From: Methylococcaceae bacterium | GTDB taxonomy: Bacteria; Pseudomonadota; Gammaproteobacteria; Methylococcales; Methylomonadaceae | NCBI GenBank assembly: GCA_005772825.1 | Contig: SXIP01000138.1 | Span: 1 to 59,312, forward strand | Direction: 5' to 3' | DNA: 59,312 nucleotides | Part shown: positions 9,066 to 17,878 of the stretch, piece by piece | Layout: each line of letters begins with the position of its first letter | Position numbering within the stretch: position 1 is the first letter of the stretch | Made by a program: the position numbers and the translations under genes | Notes under the pieces: model-generated | Told to the model about the DNA's origin: nothing | Seen by the model: the letters and a program-made list of their open reading frames with translations, nothing else | Database searches by the model: none

Positions 9066-9689
9066 TTACTCTGCCTGTGGGGCGGCATCCGGGCTTTCCG
9101 GCGCTATTTCCGTCACTTCACAGCCCTTCTGGAAAAAAACAAATGATGGTGGGAAGGCGCGGACATCGAGGATGAGCGTCGTTTCTTTTTGAAAGTTATT
9201 AATTGCATCGGCGGCGGCATTATGAAACTTATCGGCTAATTGATTGGCCAGTTTTTCTTGTGCTTCATCATTTCCCAAGGCAAAAGGATCTTCGGCCAGA
9301 TTCATGTCATCAACGGTCGTCTGCAAAACGTCTGATGAAAAGGTCTGGATTTTATCCTCGAACTCGCTGAAGATTTTTGCGCCCTTTTCACGTTTAATGC
9401 GTTCTATGTCGGCGGTATCGGCATAAACCAGAAAAACACCTTTGGCGCCTTCCAGTTCATTTTTACACACGCCGCCGTCCATTATCCTGACCAGTTTTAA
9501 TGTAAGGCCGTTTTTATCGACGGTCATGGGCGGATTTTGACCGGACAATTGCATGGCGTCATCAGGCAATGGCACTGGTTTCGGTGTTGCCGGTGTGCTT
9601 GCCGTAGTATCTTGCTTGACCTGTTGAGTCGAACAGGCTGCAAATATGGACATTGTCAGTGCGGTTAAAATTTTTAAACCTGGATTCAT
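9066..9689 (-). CDS. Putative lipoprotein of unknown function
   Basis: The 207-residue product has a lipoprotein signal: charged start, hydrophobic core and lipobox FAAC near residue 19, followed by a Thr/Pro/Lys-rich linker. The rest has no domain I recognise; a segment with VCKNELEGAKGVFLVYADT and a C-terminal LILDVRAFPPSFVFF could be short beta strands around a helical middle (KLANQLADKFHNAA). It is probably anchored to the inner or outer membrane and faces the periplasm. It is divergent from the peptide-binding protein gene at 10097. Confidence 0.7.
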   Translation of the reverse strand: MNPGLKILTALTMSIFAACSTQQVKQDTTASTPATPKPVPLPDDAMQLSGQNPPMTVDKNGLTLKLVRIMDGGVCKNELEGAKGVFLVYADTADIERIKREKGAKIFSEFEDKIQTFSSDVLQTTVDDMNLAEDPFALGNDEAQEKLANQLADKFHNAAADAINNFQKETTLILDVRAFPPSFVFFQKGCEVTEIAPESPDAAPQAE

Positions 9690-10096
9690 CGTGGGTCCCT
9701 GGGATTTGAGTGTTAAGGAGAGACGGCTATTATAATCGCTGAGTATCTAAATCAGGTACGCATCGTGCATATTTTCCGGACGGAGAGGGGTAACTGTAGT
9801 ACCGGTCGGTTTTAACGTGCTGACGATTGTTGACTCACGCAATGGTATATCGAGCCGAAAGATTTCTGATATAGAATTAAATAAGCAATGTTAAACTTAA
9901 TGGGAAATTCAACTCAAGGTCATGTCCGGACAATTACATGCTGATCTAAAAGTCGTTACCGTGCAATTACCGCTTAGGAATGCAAGTAAAACAACTTCAC
10001 CTACTCCCTCCGGGACAACTGCACGGACGCAGGAGTGAGTTAATTTCCCCGGCCTGGCGGGTCTTCTTTTGATATCCGGTTTTTTTATTCAAGTAC
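9690..10096. other. Divergent promoter region with a possible dispersed repeat
   Basis: This gap between divergent genes should contain both promoters, but I cannot place them firmly. At about 10013-10033, read on the minus strand, is a 21-base stretch nearly identical (two differences) to one at 25446-25466, CTCCTGC(A/G)TCC(A/G)TGCAGTTGT, which suggests a dispersed repeat. Confidence 0.4.
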
Positions 10097-12226
10097 ATGC
10101 AAATCCGTAAATTTCTAATATTGTTCACTGTATTTTTAACCGCTTGCGATAGCCTGCAACTGAATAATCCCTATACAGAAGACCAGGGCGAACAATCGGT
10201 TTTGTATCAATCCTTTTCAGAGCGCCCCAAACATTTCGATCCGGCGGTGGCTTACAGTGAAAATGAATACGCTTTCATCGCGCAGATTTATGAACCGCCG
10301 CTGCAATATCATTACCTGAACAGGCCGTATCAATTGACGCCACTGACGGCCGACAAAATGCCGGAAGTCACGCATTTGAATCAACAGGGTCAAGCGCTGG
10401 GGCAGGGCGTGCCGGATAGTGAAATCGCCTTTACCGATTATGTGATTACCATCAAGCCCGGTATCCGCTATCAGCCGCATCCGGCTTTGGCTAAAGGCGC
10501 CGACGGTGATTATGCCTATCATCATTTAAGCCCGGCGCAAATTGCACCGTTAACCCGTCTCGCCGATTTTACCGAGACCGGTTCCCGAGAGTTGATCGCC
10601 GAAGATTATGTCTATCAGGTCAAGCGTCTGGCGCACCCGAAAGTGCAGTCGCCGATCGCGGAAATGATGAAAAATTATATCGTCGGTTTTGATGAGTTTT
10701 CCAAACAGGTCGGCGACAAGCCGAGGACCGCGATCAGGGACGTAGCGCTCGCGGGCGCCGAAGTGATCAGCCGTTATCAATACCGCATCCGCATTAAAGG
10801 CAAATACCCGCAATTTTTATTCTGGCTGGCGATGCCGTTTTTTTCGCCAATGCCGTGGGAAGCCGAGGTGTTTTACGGACAGCCGGGTTTAAGCGATAAA
10901 AATATCTCGCTGGATTGGTTTCCTATCGGCACCGGCGCGTATTTTTTAGCCGAAAACAATCCGAACCGACGCATGGTGTTGCTGCGAAATCCCTTGTTTC
11001 ATTTTGAAGCCTACCCGACAGAAGGCGAGCCGGTTGATATAGCCAACGGCTTGCTGCAAGATGCCGGAAAGCCGTTGCCGTTTATCGATAAAGTTATTTT
11101 TATGCTGGAAAAGGAAACCATCCCGTATTGGACCAAATTCCTGCAAGGCTATTACGACGCGTCGGGTATCGCCTCCGACAATTTCGACCAGGCCATACAA
11201 TTTACCGGCAACGGCGGCATGGCCTTAACCGATTCGATGCAGCAAAAAGGCATACGCCTGGAGACCGCCGTACAGCCGTCCAATTTCTATCTTGGTTTTA
11301 ACATGCTTGATCCGACGGTTGGCGGGACCACTGAGCAAGCCAGGAAGTTACGCCAGGCGATTTCAATCGCCATTGATTATGAAGAATTTATCTCGATTTT
11401 TATGAACGAGCGCGGCATTGCCGCCCAGGGATTGTTGCCGCCCGGCATTTACGGCTATGCTGAAGGCAAGGCCGGCATCAATCCTTATGTTTATGATTGG
11501 GTGGACGGTAAGGCCAAGCGCAAGAAAATCGCTGAGGCCAGACAGTTAATGAAGGACGCCGGTTATGCGGACGGCATTGATCCGAAAACCAAAGATGCGC
11601 TGATCTTGTATTTTGATACCGCCGCCAGCAGCATCGATGACAGGCCCCGCTTAAACTGGTACCGCAAACAGTTTGAAAAACTGGGCATCAAGCTGGTCAT
11701 TCGCGCCACCGATTACAACCGTTTCCAGGAAAAAATGCGCGCAGGCAATGCGCAGATTTTCGGTTGGGGCTGGAATGCCGATTATCCCGATCCCGAGAAT
11801 TTCTTTTTCCTGCTGGTCGGCGGCAATTCGAAGGTAAAATTCGGCGGCGAGAATGCCAGTAATTACAGTAATCCGCTTGCCGACCGCTTATTTGAGCAAA
11901 TGCGGAACATGGATAACGGCGAGCCGCGGTACCAAATTATCCAGCAATTACAGGAAATCGTGCGCCGTGACGCGCCGTGGATATTCGGCATGCACCCGAA
12001 GAAATTTTCGCTGTTTCATGGCTGGTACAAGAACCTGAAACCCAATTTAATGGCCAATAACACACTCAAATACCAACGCATCGATAGCACCGCCAGGACC
12101 GAAAAACGACAGGCCTGGAATCGTCCGGTGTTTTGGCCGCTGGTCGCGGGCTGTGTGTTGTTTATCATAATGCTGATCCCGGCGATTAATGCCTATCGCC
12201 GTCGAGCCAAGGAAACCCTGCAATGA
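10097..12226 (+). CDS. Peptide ABC transporter substrate-binding lipoprotein (family 5) with C-terminal membrane anchor
   Basis: This 709-residue protein begins with a lipoprotein signal and lipobox LTAC (Cys17). The body is a family 5 (OppA/DppA/YejA-type) binding protein: KHFDPAVAYSENEYAF near the start, a YVYQVKRL segment, DWFPIGTGAYFL, and the late motif WGWNADYPDPENFFFL. The last 35 residues form a membrane helix (PLVAGCVLFIIMLIPAI) followed by basic residues, so it appears fixed in the inner membrane at both ends, which is unusual for this family. Its stop overlaps the start of the permease gene by 4 bases, showing an operon. The ligand is probably a peptide or a related compound. Confidence 0.88.
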   Translation: MQIRKFLILFTVFLTACDSLQLNNPYTEDQGEQSVLYQSFSERPKHFDPAVAYSENEYAFIAQIYEPPLQYHYLNRPYQLTPLTADKMPEVTHLNQQGQALGQGVPDSEIAFTDYVITIKPGIRYQPHPALAKGADGDYAYHHLSPAQIAPLTRLADFTETGSRELIAEDYVYQVKRLAHPKVQSPIAEMMKNYIVGFDEFSKQVGDKPRTAIRDVALAGAEVISRYQYRIRIKGKYPQFLFWLAMPFFSPMPWEAEVFYGQPGLSDKNISLDWFPIGTGAYFLAENNPNRRMVLLRNPLFHFEAYPTEGEPVDIANGLLQDAGKPLPFIDKVIFMLEKETIPYWTKFLQGYYDASGIASDNFDQAIQFTGNGGMALTDSMQQKGIRLETAVQPSNFYLGFNMLDPTVGGTTEQARKLRQAISIAIDYEEFISIFMNERGIAAQGLLPPGIYGYAEGKAGINPYVYDWVDGKAKRKKIAEARQLMKDAGYADGIDPKTKDALILYFDTAASSIDDRPRLNWYRKQFEKLGIKLVIRATDYNRFQEKMRAGNAQIFGWGWNADYPDPENFFFLLVGGNSKVKFGGENASNYSNPLADRLFEQMRNMDNGEPRYQIIQQLQEIVRRDAPWIFGMHPKKFSLFHGWYKNLKPNLMANNTLKYQRIDSTARTEKRQAWNRPVFWPLVAGCVLFIIMLIPAINAYRRRAKETLQ

Positions 12227-13203
12227 TCAATTACATTATCCGGCGCTTTTTGTATGCTTTCCCGCTGTTGATGGGTGTCAATATCCTGACCTTTGTGCTG
12301 TTCTTCATCGTCAACAGCCCCGATGATATGGCGCGCATGCAACTGGGGCAAAAGCACGTCACCGAACAGTCGATAGCAAACTGGAAACACCAGCGCGGCT
12401 ACGATTTGCCCTTGCTGTGGAACGATAAAGCGCAGGGGCCGGAAAAAGTAACCGACACGGTTTTTTACCAAAAGTCGGTCGGCCTGTTTATGTTTCGTTT
12501 CGGCCTATCCGATAGCGATAACAGGAATATCGGCGCGGACATCAAGGAGCGTATGTGGCCCAGCCTCGCCGTCGCCTTACCTTCATTGCTGGTGGGTCTG
12601 ACGGTCAATATCAGCTTTGCCCTGATGATGGTGTTGTTTCGCAACACCTACCTGGAATTTGGCGGCATTGTCTTGTGTGTGATATTGATGTCGGTTTCAT
12701 CGCTGTTTTACATCATCGGCGGGCAGTTTTTTATCGCAAAATTATTGCGCCTGGTGCCGATCTCCGGTTATGACGAGGGCTTAGCGGCATTCAAGTTTCT
12801 GCTGTTGCCGGTGCTGATCGGCGTATTTTCCGGCATAGGTTCGGGCGTGCGCTGGTACCGGACGCTGTTCCTGGAGGAAATCGGCAAAGATTATGTGCGC
12901 ACCGCGCGGGCAAAAGGCCTGACGGAAACCCAGACCTTGTTCCGCCATGTCTTGCCGAACGCGATGATCCCTATTTTGACCGGCGTTGTGGTCGTGTTGC
13001 CGCTGTTGTTTATGGGCAGCTTGATCATGGAGTCTTTTTTCAGCATTCCGGGTCTCGGCAGCTATACCATCGATGCAATCAACAGCCAGGACTTCGCCAT
13101 TGTCAGGGCGATGGTTTTCTTAGGCTCGGTGCTCTATGTGATAGGGCTGTTGTTGACCGATATTTCCTATACCCTGGTTGATCCGCGAGTGAGGTTGTCG
13201 TGA
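12223..13203 (+). CDS. Peptide ABC transporter permease (OppB/DppB/YejB type)
   Basis: This 326-residue inner-membrane permease has the typical N-terminal MINYIIRRFLYAFPLLMGV, a periplasmic loop, and the cytoplasmic coupling segment RTARAKGL...HVLPNA that contacts the ATPase. It ends with DPRVRLS, the normal end of OppB-type proteins. Its start overlaps the binding-protein gene (ATGA). Its TGA is embedded in TGATG, which would couple it to a next gene, but the ATG there opens only a 41-codon frame. A matching OppC-type permease lies 38 kb away on the other strand (50480-51838). Confidence 0.92.
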   Translation: MINYIIRRFLYAFPLLMGVNILTFVLFFIVNSPDDMARMQLGQKHVTEQSIANWKHQRGYDLPLLWNDKAQGPEKVTDTVFYQKSVGLFMFRFGLSDSDNRNIGADIKERMWPSLAVALPSLLVGLTVNISFALMMVLFRNTYLEFGGIVLCVILMSVSSLFYIIGGQFFIAKLLRLVPISGYDEGLAAFKFLLLPVLIGVFSGIGSGVRWYRTLFLEEIGKDYVRTARAKGLTETQTLFRHVLPNAMIPILTGVVVVLPLLFMGSLIMESFFSIPGLGSYTIDAINSQDFAIVRAMVFLGSVLYVIGLLLTDISYTLVDPRVRLS

Positions 13204-13531
13204 TGGCGTACAGAAAGCAAGCTCGGATGGAGCTTTGCGTACCCTGGGACATAAATAATCAGGGGTTTTCGGGGCTTCGATGCCCCCGTATCCCGTTGCT
13301 TAATCTGGGTTCTGGTATCTTCCGTTAGGCCCTTGTGTTCTAACTGCTCGCTTTATTACAACAATATATTGAATTTCAATCCCTTTTCTCAAATGACCAA
13401 AGGAAGATTTTCGGCTTGTTGGGCATAAGACATTTTGAAGAAAGGAGTTATTGAATCGCTGTTGATTTATAGCACGGTTGGCAAATAACCCAAATTGCAA
13501 AACACATCCTGCAATCTTCGTCGTCGAACCA
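13204..13531. other. Non-coding debris after the permease, with a palindromic element at its start
   Basis: No convincing gene. Bases 13206-13243 form an imperfect palindrome (GCAAGCTC / GAGCTTTGC, flanked by GTAC on both sides), and a GGGGC/GCCCC hairpin follows at about 13275-13290. Minus-strand frames in the region read as short fragments with stops and may continue the decayed gene whose start lies at 13657. Confidence 0.45.
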
Positions 13532-13657
13532 TTAGCGCAAGAGTTCCGCGGTCGTTGGCGTTACCATATCGCTTATATTGGCTAGGCCGTCTTCCAGGCC
13601 GATGCACAACTGTTGGGTCTTGTCGGTCAGCGCATTGGCAAGTTTCAGTTCAGACAT
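13532..13657 (-). pseudogene. 41-codon N-terminal fragment, possibly of a DEAD/DEAH helicase or restriction-type protein
   Basis: A start with a good ribosome site (AGGAAA) opens a frame reading MSELKLANALTDKTQQLC and then TPTTAELLR before a TAA. Directly after the stop the same frame reads WFDDEDCR. The pattern resembles, from memory, the first 60 residues of large type III restriction-like helicases (LTDKT...TAELLRWWF). The rest of the gene is missing. The family assignment is tentative; that the frame is a broken gene start is more secure. Confidence 0.35.
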
Positions 13658-13664
13658 AAGGTTT

Positions 13665-13760
13665 CCTGTTTTGAGTATCCGAATCAACGACCAGTGGCGG
13701 CTGTGCTTCCGTTTTGCGAACGGCGATGCGTTCGAGGTCCAAATTATCGATTATCACTGA
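13665..13760 (+). pseudogene. HigB-type toxin, C-terminal remnant only
   Basis: The frame ending at 13760 reads SIRINDQWRLCFRF, then GDAFEVQIIDYH and a stop: the last ~30 residues of a HigB/RelE-fold ribosome-dependent mRNA interferase. About 60 N-terminal residues are absent; upstream sequence in this frame does not resemble HigB. The break lies near 13660, right beside the start of the minus-strand fragment, so one deletion or insertion joined the two. The antitoxin gene follows after 12 bases and is intact. The remaining piece keeps late core residues but should not fold as an active toxin. Confidence 0.8.
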
Positions 13761-13772
13761 GGAGATAACAGC

Positions 13773-14069
13773 ATGATTACCAATGGTTTGCCGCCCGTCC
13801 ATCCGGGCGAATTTCTGCATGAAATACTCGAAGACTTGAATTTGACCCAAGCCGCCTTTGCCGACGCAATTGGCGTGTCGCCGATGCGAATATCGCATAT
13901 ACTCAAAGGGACTCGCCCAGTCACTGCGGAACTGGCTCTGCGGTTGGGCCGCGCTTTGGGGCAAACACCGCAATATTGGCTCAATTTGCAAAATTGTTAT
14001 GATCTGAAAATAGCGCAGAGCGAATGGCAAGACAGCTTGGCAAACGTGCGGGAAATTACCCACGTTTGA
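13773..14069 (+). CDS. higA: HigA-family antitoxin (XRE helix-turn-helix), intact but orphan
   Basis: The 98-residue protein opens with LPPVHPGEFLHEILEDLNLT, the standard start of chromosomal HigA/VapI antitoxins. The helix-turn-helix is at about residues 25-60 (LTQAAFADAIGVSPMRISHIL, split by the turn), followed by the LALRLGRALGQTPQYWLNLQ helix. HigA neutralises HigB and represses its own promoter. A GGAG ribosome site lies between the HigB stop and this start, preserving the normal toxin-first order. Because only the C-terminal stub of HigB is left, this copy may act as a solitary regulator or an anti-addiction factor. No frameshift or stop is seen. Confidence 0.9.
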   Translation: MITNGLPPVHPGEFLHEILEDLNLTQAAFADAIGVSPMRISHILKGTRPVTAELALRLGRALGQTPQYWLNLQNCYDLKIAQSEWQDSLANVREITHV

Positions 14070-14236
14070 TTTGACGGCGACAACGGCAACATGCCGAACA
14101 GTTGCAAGATTATGATCGATAAGTCGCTGATACAGAATTTGTGGCTCAACGTGGATTTGGCTATCTTGATTTGAAACCGGCAAGTCCCATCAAGGGAAAT
14201 GCCGGATTTAAACAGAGGTTAACGGTCGGCAGGTTT

Positions 14237-14947
14237 TTATTGAGCTATTTTGCCGGAAATCCTGATGTTGACGGTGTCGCCTACATTAATTTTCAACCCT
14301 GCTTTTTCGCAATTCCAAGTAGTGGCGGGCCCGGTTTGACCGCTGCCTTTTATCGTTGTGGTTACCGTTTTGCCGGTGGTTGCGTTTGAACATACCAGAG
14401 TGGCGGTGTGTTCAAGGCGGGGAGCTATGTTTCCGCTTAGCTGTTCGATACCATGCAACTGCACGGCGTCAATTTCTTCCCAGCTACTGCGAATAGCGGT
14501 GTTGATATTGATTTTCACGGCTTTCACAAGGTATGCCGTGCGCGGCCAGGTCAGCAGGAAATTGTTTATCTGGTCAGGTGCGCTGGTATCCGTACCGGAC
14601 CATATAGTATGAGATATATTCCTGGTGTCTATAAGCTCGACGCTGGTGACAAAACCATATCCGTAACTTTCGCGAATGGTAACGCCTGTTGCATAGACAG
14701 GGGTGGTATAGCCCAGGGTCAGATATTCAGCCCCCGTATCTGGCGTAAGTGTTGTCCAGGCAAGTGAATTATCACCATAGGACGTAACGTTGGGCGCTTT
14801 TAACGCCTGTTTCGCGGACCAGCTTGTCGGGCCGTATTCACTGCTAAAACCGATCACCTTTGACGCCCATTGATCAAGCGCATGAGCGGAAATCGGCGCC
14901 AGCAAGAACAGGCTGCTGAAAATTGCTTTAAACGGTATATTTTTCAT
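14237..14947 (-). CDS. Exported protein with discoidin/carbohydrate-binding-like domain
   Basis: This 236-residue protein has a clear Sec signal peptide (cleavage after ISAHA, about residue 23). The mature part looks like a galactose-binding/discoidin-type beta sandwich: FSSEYGPTSWSAKQALKAPN, then EYLTLGYTTPVYATGVTIRE, and SSWEEIDAVQLHG near residue 170. Such modules bind sugars or cell-surface polymers outside the cytoplasm. The last ~60 residues, with two cysteines (TLVCSN and TWNCEK), may form a separate small disulfide-linked domain. It stands alone among broken genes and its role is unknown. Confidence 0.65.
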   Translation of the reverse strand: MKNIPFKAIFSSLFLLAPISAHALDQWASKVIGFSSEYGPTSWSAKQALKAPNVTSYGDNSLAWTTLTPDTGAEYLTLGYTTPVYATGVTIRESYGYGFVTSVELIDTRNISHTIWSGTDTSAPDQINNFLLTWPRTAYLVKAVKININTAIRSSWEEIDAVQLHGIEQLSGNIAPRLEHTATLVCSNATTGKTVTTTIKGSGQTGPATTWNCEKAGLKINVGDTVNIRISGKIAQ

Positions 14948-15243
14948 AAGAATATCTCCAAAAAATGAAACGGGAAAAATGAGAGCGATGGGCCGTCGAT
15001 TATATTGGAAACCGTCAGCGCAATCGACACATGTTCATTGTAGTTGATCCACGTAAACATAAGATTAACTGCTAATAATCGTTGCGGCTTTTTTCAATCC
15101 GGATTTCAATCGGGCAAGAGACGAGTAAAGTGTATTTATGACTATAAACAGTTAATACAAGATACCAGAAGAGACCGCAATTAATAGAGCAACACAACTG
15201 TTTTTAGTTCGCTGCAAGACCTTTCTTAGGTAAATCTTATTTG
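14948..15243. other. Upstream region of the exported protein gene
   Basis: No gene seen. A minus-strand ribosome site (GGAGATA) lies just upstream of the start at 14947; the rest is A/T-rich and presumably holds its promoter. Confidence 0.4.
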
Positions 15244-15459
15244 CTATGAATCAAATTTATAATCGAATCCTACCCAAAATCCGCGCGGTGCGCCGGGACC
15301 GACAAAGGTGCTGTTAAGCCAGTCGTTGGAATTGTAATTCCAGCCGCTGGGGCCTATGGCGCCTCATTCCGACGGTGAAAAGGGGTTTATTCCGAGGCGT
15401 CCCGCGGTGGCGTAACGGCGGTCGAAAAGGTTGTTAACCAGGCCGAATACCGACAAGCC
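15244..15459 (-). pseudogene. TonB-dependent receptor, C-terminal remnant
   Basis: Read on the minus strand, this piece encodes GLSVFGLVNNLFDRRYAT, then an in-frame TGA at 15366-15364, then WNYNSNDWLNSTFVGPGAPR and a terminal GFWVGFDYKFDS before TAG. These are the last beta strands of a TonB-dependent outer-membrane receptor, with the aromatic-rich end needed for barrel insertion. The plug and most of the barrel are missing. The 5' side is fused, in another frame, to the end of the defence-type pseudogene, so a rearrangement joined the two. Confidence 0.85.
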
Positions 15460-17496
15460 CTTGCTACACCTGAACCTACATAAACTAATGAATCAAGCAA
15501 ACTAAATGCTATTTCCTGCTCTTTAGCAATCAACGCATCAATGGCGTCGATACGCTGGTTAATATTTGCGGCAGTCTGAGGTAACCAGGTACGGAATAAA
15601 CCGGTCAAACTGCTCATAGGGGTATTGCCCAAATTACTCGAATATAGCACATGGACCAGTTTTGCCAGAATCAAGGCGACACGGGTAAATTGCTTGGGCG
15701 ACCACGCCAGTGTTTCCAATGCCCATAGTAAACCTGCGTGCCAGCAATTCCCCGTAAAACTTGTACTACTGCTTTCGGTAATCAAGCAGCCTACTGGCGC
15801 GTTGGGTTGCGCCAAGCTCCATTCCTTCGCTTTCAGGAAACTATCCGGCGCAGCTTCTGCCAGGGACGGCAATAAGGACGACAACGACAACCAGCGTGTT
15901 TCATCAGCTTCGTGCAACAGTTCGCGTACCAACCTAGCCACACGGCTTTCGATCTGTGCATCTCGAAGGCTGGGTAATTGGGAGCCATTGACTGCGAGTT
16001 TGACTAAGGTCTCGCACAACGACTCGATCAATAAGCAGGATTGTGGACGAACCTTGCCGTAGATTTGCGCGGCATAGCGTTGGTCATTGGGCAAGTCCAG
16101 TTCTGGAGCAGGCGTAGTGAGAATTTGCCGGGCCAGTTCAAAAAAACGATCCAGTTCATTACTTGTGATGCGTTCAGCAAATAAATCCAGTAAGTCCAGC
16201 GCTGATTTGGCTTTCCATACACTGCCAATTTTTAGCACAGGCGCATCGTTTTGTTGTGATAGATAGCGAAGTTCTTTTTCGACTTCTTCGTAAGTACGGT
16301 CAGCCAGTGAAGATACAAAGTCTTTGTCCGCTTTTTGGTCATCTGACCACGAACCCAGCAAACACAAAGTAGATAGGGAAGTAGCTTGTGGAGCATCCAG
16401 CCAAGCAGGATGACAGATTGCGGAATTTTCGGCAAAACGTCGCCGGTAAACCGACCACGACCGGCCTGTGTTCAAAGCGATACGATGGGCTTCGCCTTCA
16501 CTGAACCCCAAAGTAGCCAAGGCTTTTTCAAATTGGTAAATGTCCGGCCTTTCAATGGTCAAATTGGTGTCGTTTTGTTTAGCATAACTTGGCGAATAAC
16601 CGCCCATGTCGCCAATAGCACAAGGAATAATCACCGTCAGACCATTGCGTCTGGAAGGGTGTTGAGCGATTTCAGGGTGGGCGGCAATGGCAATTTTTAA
16701 GGAAGGATGTTTGTCCACAAATCGCCAACCTGCCGGATTAGTGACCACTAAGCTGGCCGCTGCTAAATCTGCCTGCTCCAGCAAAACTGAACACACAAAA
16801 GCCGTTGCCTCTTCAACACTATCGGCTTTGATGGTGTAAAGATTTAGGCGGTTGGACTCAAGATTTTCTCTAAGTTGGGTGAGCAATTGGTCACGCGAAT
16901 GTTCACGGCTGGCATGAAAGGCTTCAACGGTAATCATCGGCGATGCTTGGCAGTACCATGATTGCCAATAGGTGCCTATGCTTTCAACTTCTGAACCGCT
17001 AATTCCCAGTTCTTCGGCAAATTGCAATGCCACAGAGGGGCATTGTTCCAGCCATTGTTCAAGATCATCGGCGTCGAAAATACGGATAGCTTGCCATTCG
17101 CCTGCTCCAAGTTTGGTTTTGAGCCATTTTTTCTTTTGGCTCCATTTACGGGCGGTGACGATGACTAAGGTGGATTGCTTGCGGGTCGCTTCATCCGTAT
17201 TCAGGTGGTCGGTACGTTTGTCGTAATCTTCATTAACTTTTTGTGTTACATCGTGCCTGCAACTTAATTCCCAATAGCTCTGTCCGTATGGAGACCACGG
17301 TGTATCTTCTTTGCAAAATAATTCACCATCCCAGCCCGGTGAACTGGTGGAATCCCCCCGCAGGAAAATCACAATTGCTGGGGGTAGTTGTAGCGTGAAT
17401 TAATCGCCGAATCAATCTCGGCAAAGATAACTGTGCTTCTTTGGTTTTGGCCCAATCTGCAATTTTAGCGCTTGTGATGTGTTGGTGGTTTTGCAT
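15460..17496 (-). pseudogene. Large defence-type protein, N-terminal part, frameshifted and truncated
   Basis: The original start is probably the ATG at 17496 (ribosome site AAAGGG), reading HITSAKIADWAK and RLIRRLIHATTTPSNCDFPAG. A run of six G on the minus strand (17354-17359) shifts the frame; with five G it continues as DSTSSPGWDGELF, WELSCRHDVTQKVNEDYDK and DADDLEQWLEQCPSVALQ. This start is typical of large (over 1000 residue) proteins with an N-terminal nuclease-like domain found near phage-defence genes. No P-loop is visible in the central region. Past SLVYVGSG the frame runs out of phase into the TonB remnant and stops at 15387, so the C-terminal half is lost. The exact family name is unknown to me. 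Confidence 0.65.
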
Positions 17497-17554
17497 AGCC
17501 CTTTCGTGTGTTGTGTATTTGTTTGGATTAACGAGACAAGTTTGGGTTAGCAAT

Positions 17555-17611
17555 AATGCTTTTTATATCTCAATCGGCCTGTTCCAAGACAACAACATTG
17601 TCGATCTTCAT
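17555..17611 (-). pseudogene. RelE/ParE-type toxin, N-terminal stub
   Basis: The start codon overlaps the antitoxin stop (ATGA), the normal coupling for this antitoxin-toxin pair. The frame reads MKIDNVVVLEQAD, a TGA at 17572-17570, and then DIKS. This matches the beginning of ParE/RelE-like partners of this antitoxin family (DVVxLEQAxEDIxxG). After DIKS the similarity ends and about 75-80 residues are absent. Confidence 0.7.
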
Positions 17612-17811
17612 AACGGGTTGTTTTTTATCTCTTGAATGGAGAGAAACTTGGCTTTCCCCGATTTAATGAGCTGCATTCTTTCGTCAAGAATTTCCTGATG
17701 CCATGCAGGAGAGCTTATTTCCTCGTTTTCGTGGCAAAGGCTATCCCAGATTTCTTCCATTAGCATGAGCCGTTTTTCAATCGGCATGGATTTAATATCG
17801 TTGGTCAACAT
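17608..17811 (-). CDS. Addiction-module antitoxin, RelB/ParD-like (TIGR02574 type), orphan
   Basis: The start at 17811 is chosen over an upstream ATG at 17856 because a GAGGAAC ribosome site precedes it and family members begin here. The 67-residue product reads IKSMPIEKRLMLMEEIWDSL, followed by an acidic segment and WHQEILDERMQLIKSGKAK, a characteristic of the short antitoxins that pair with ParE/RelE-like toxins. The toxin start overlaps its stop but is interrupted after 13 codons, so the antitoxin is orphaned. The protein itself is intact. Confidence 0.85.
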   Translation of the reverse strand: MLTNDIKSMPIEKRLMLMEEIWDSLCHENEEISSPAWHQEILDERMQLIKSGKAKFLSIQEIKNNPL

Positions 17812-17878
17812 TTGAGTTCCTCTTTGGTGTAAATGAACGGGGGGCATAAGCCGCAAAGCCTGCCTGACAATAGCATAG

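Noticed and set aside
14141-14389. 82-codon + strand frame at 14141
   Set aside because: Overlaps the opposite-strand exported protein gene, which has a good signal peptide and domain pattern; the translation has no recognisable features.
15387-17372. A single intact 661-residue gene
   Set aside because: The start is displaced by a G-run frameshift and the C-terminus is a TonB receptor tail in the wrong frame, so it is a pseudogene chimera.
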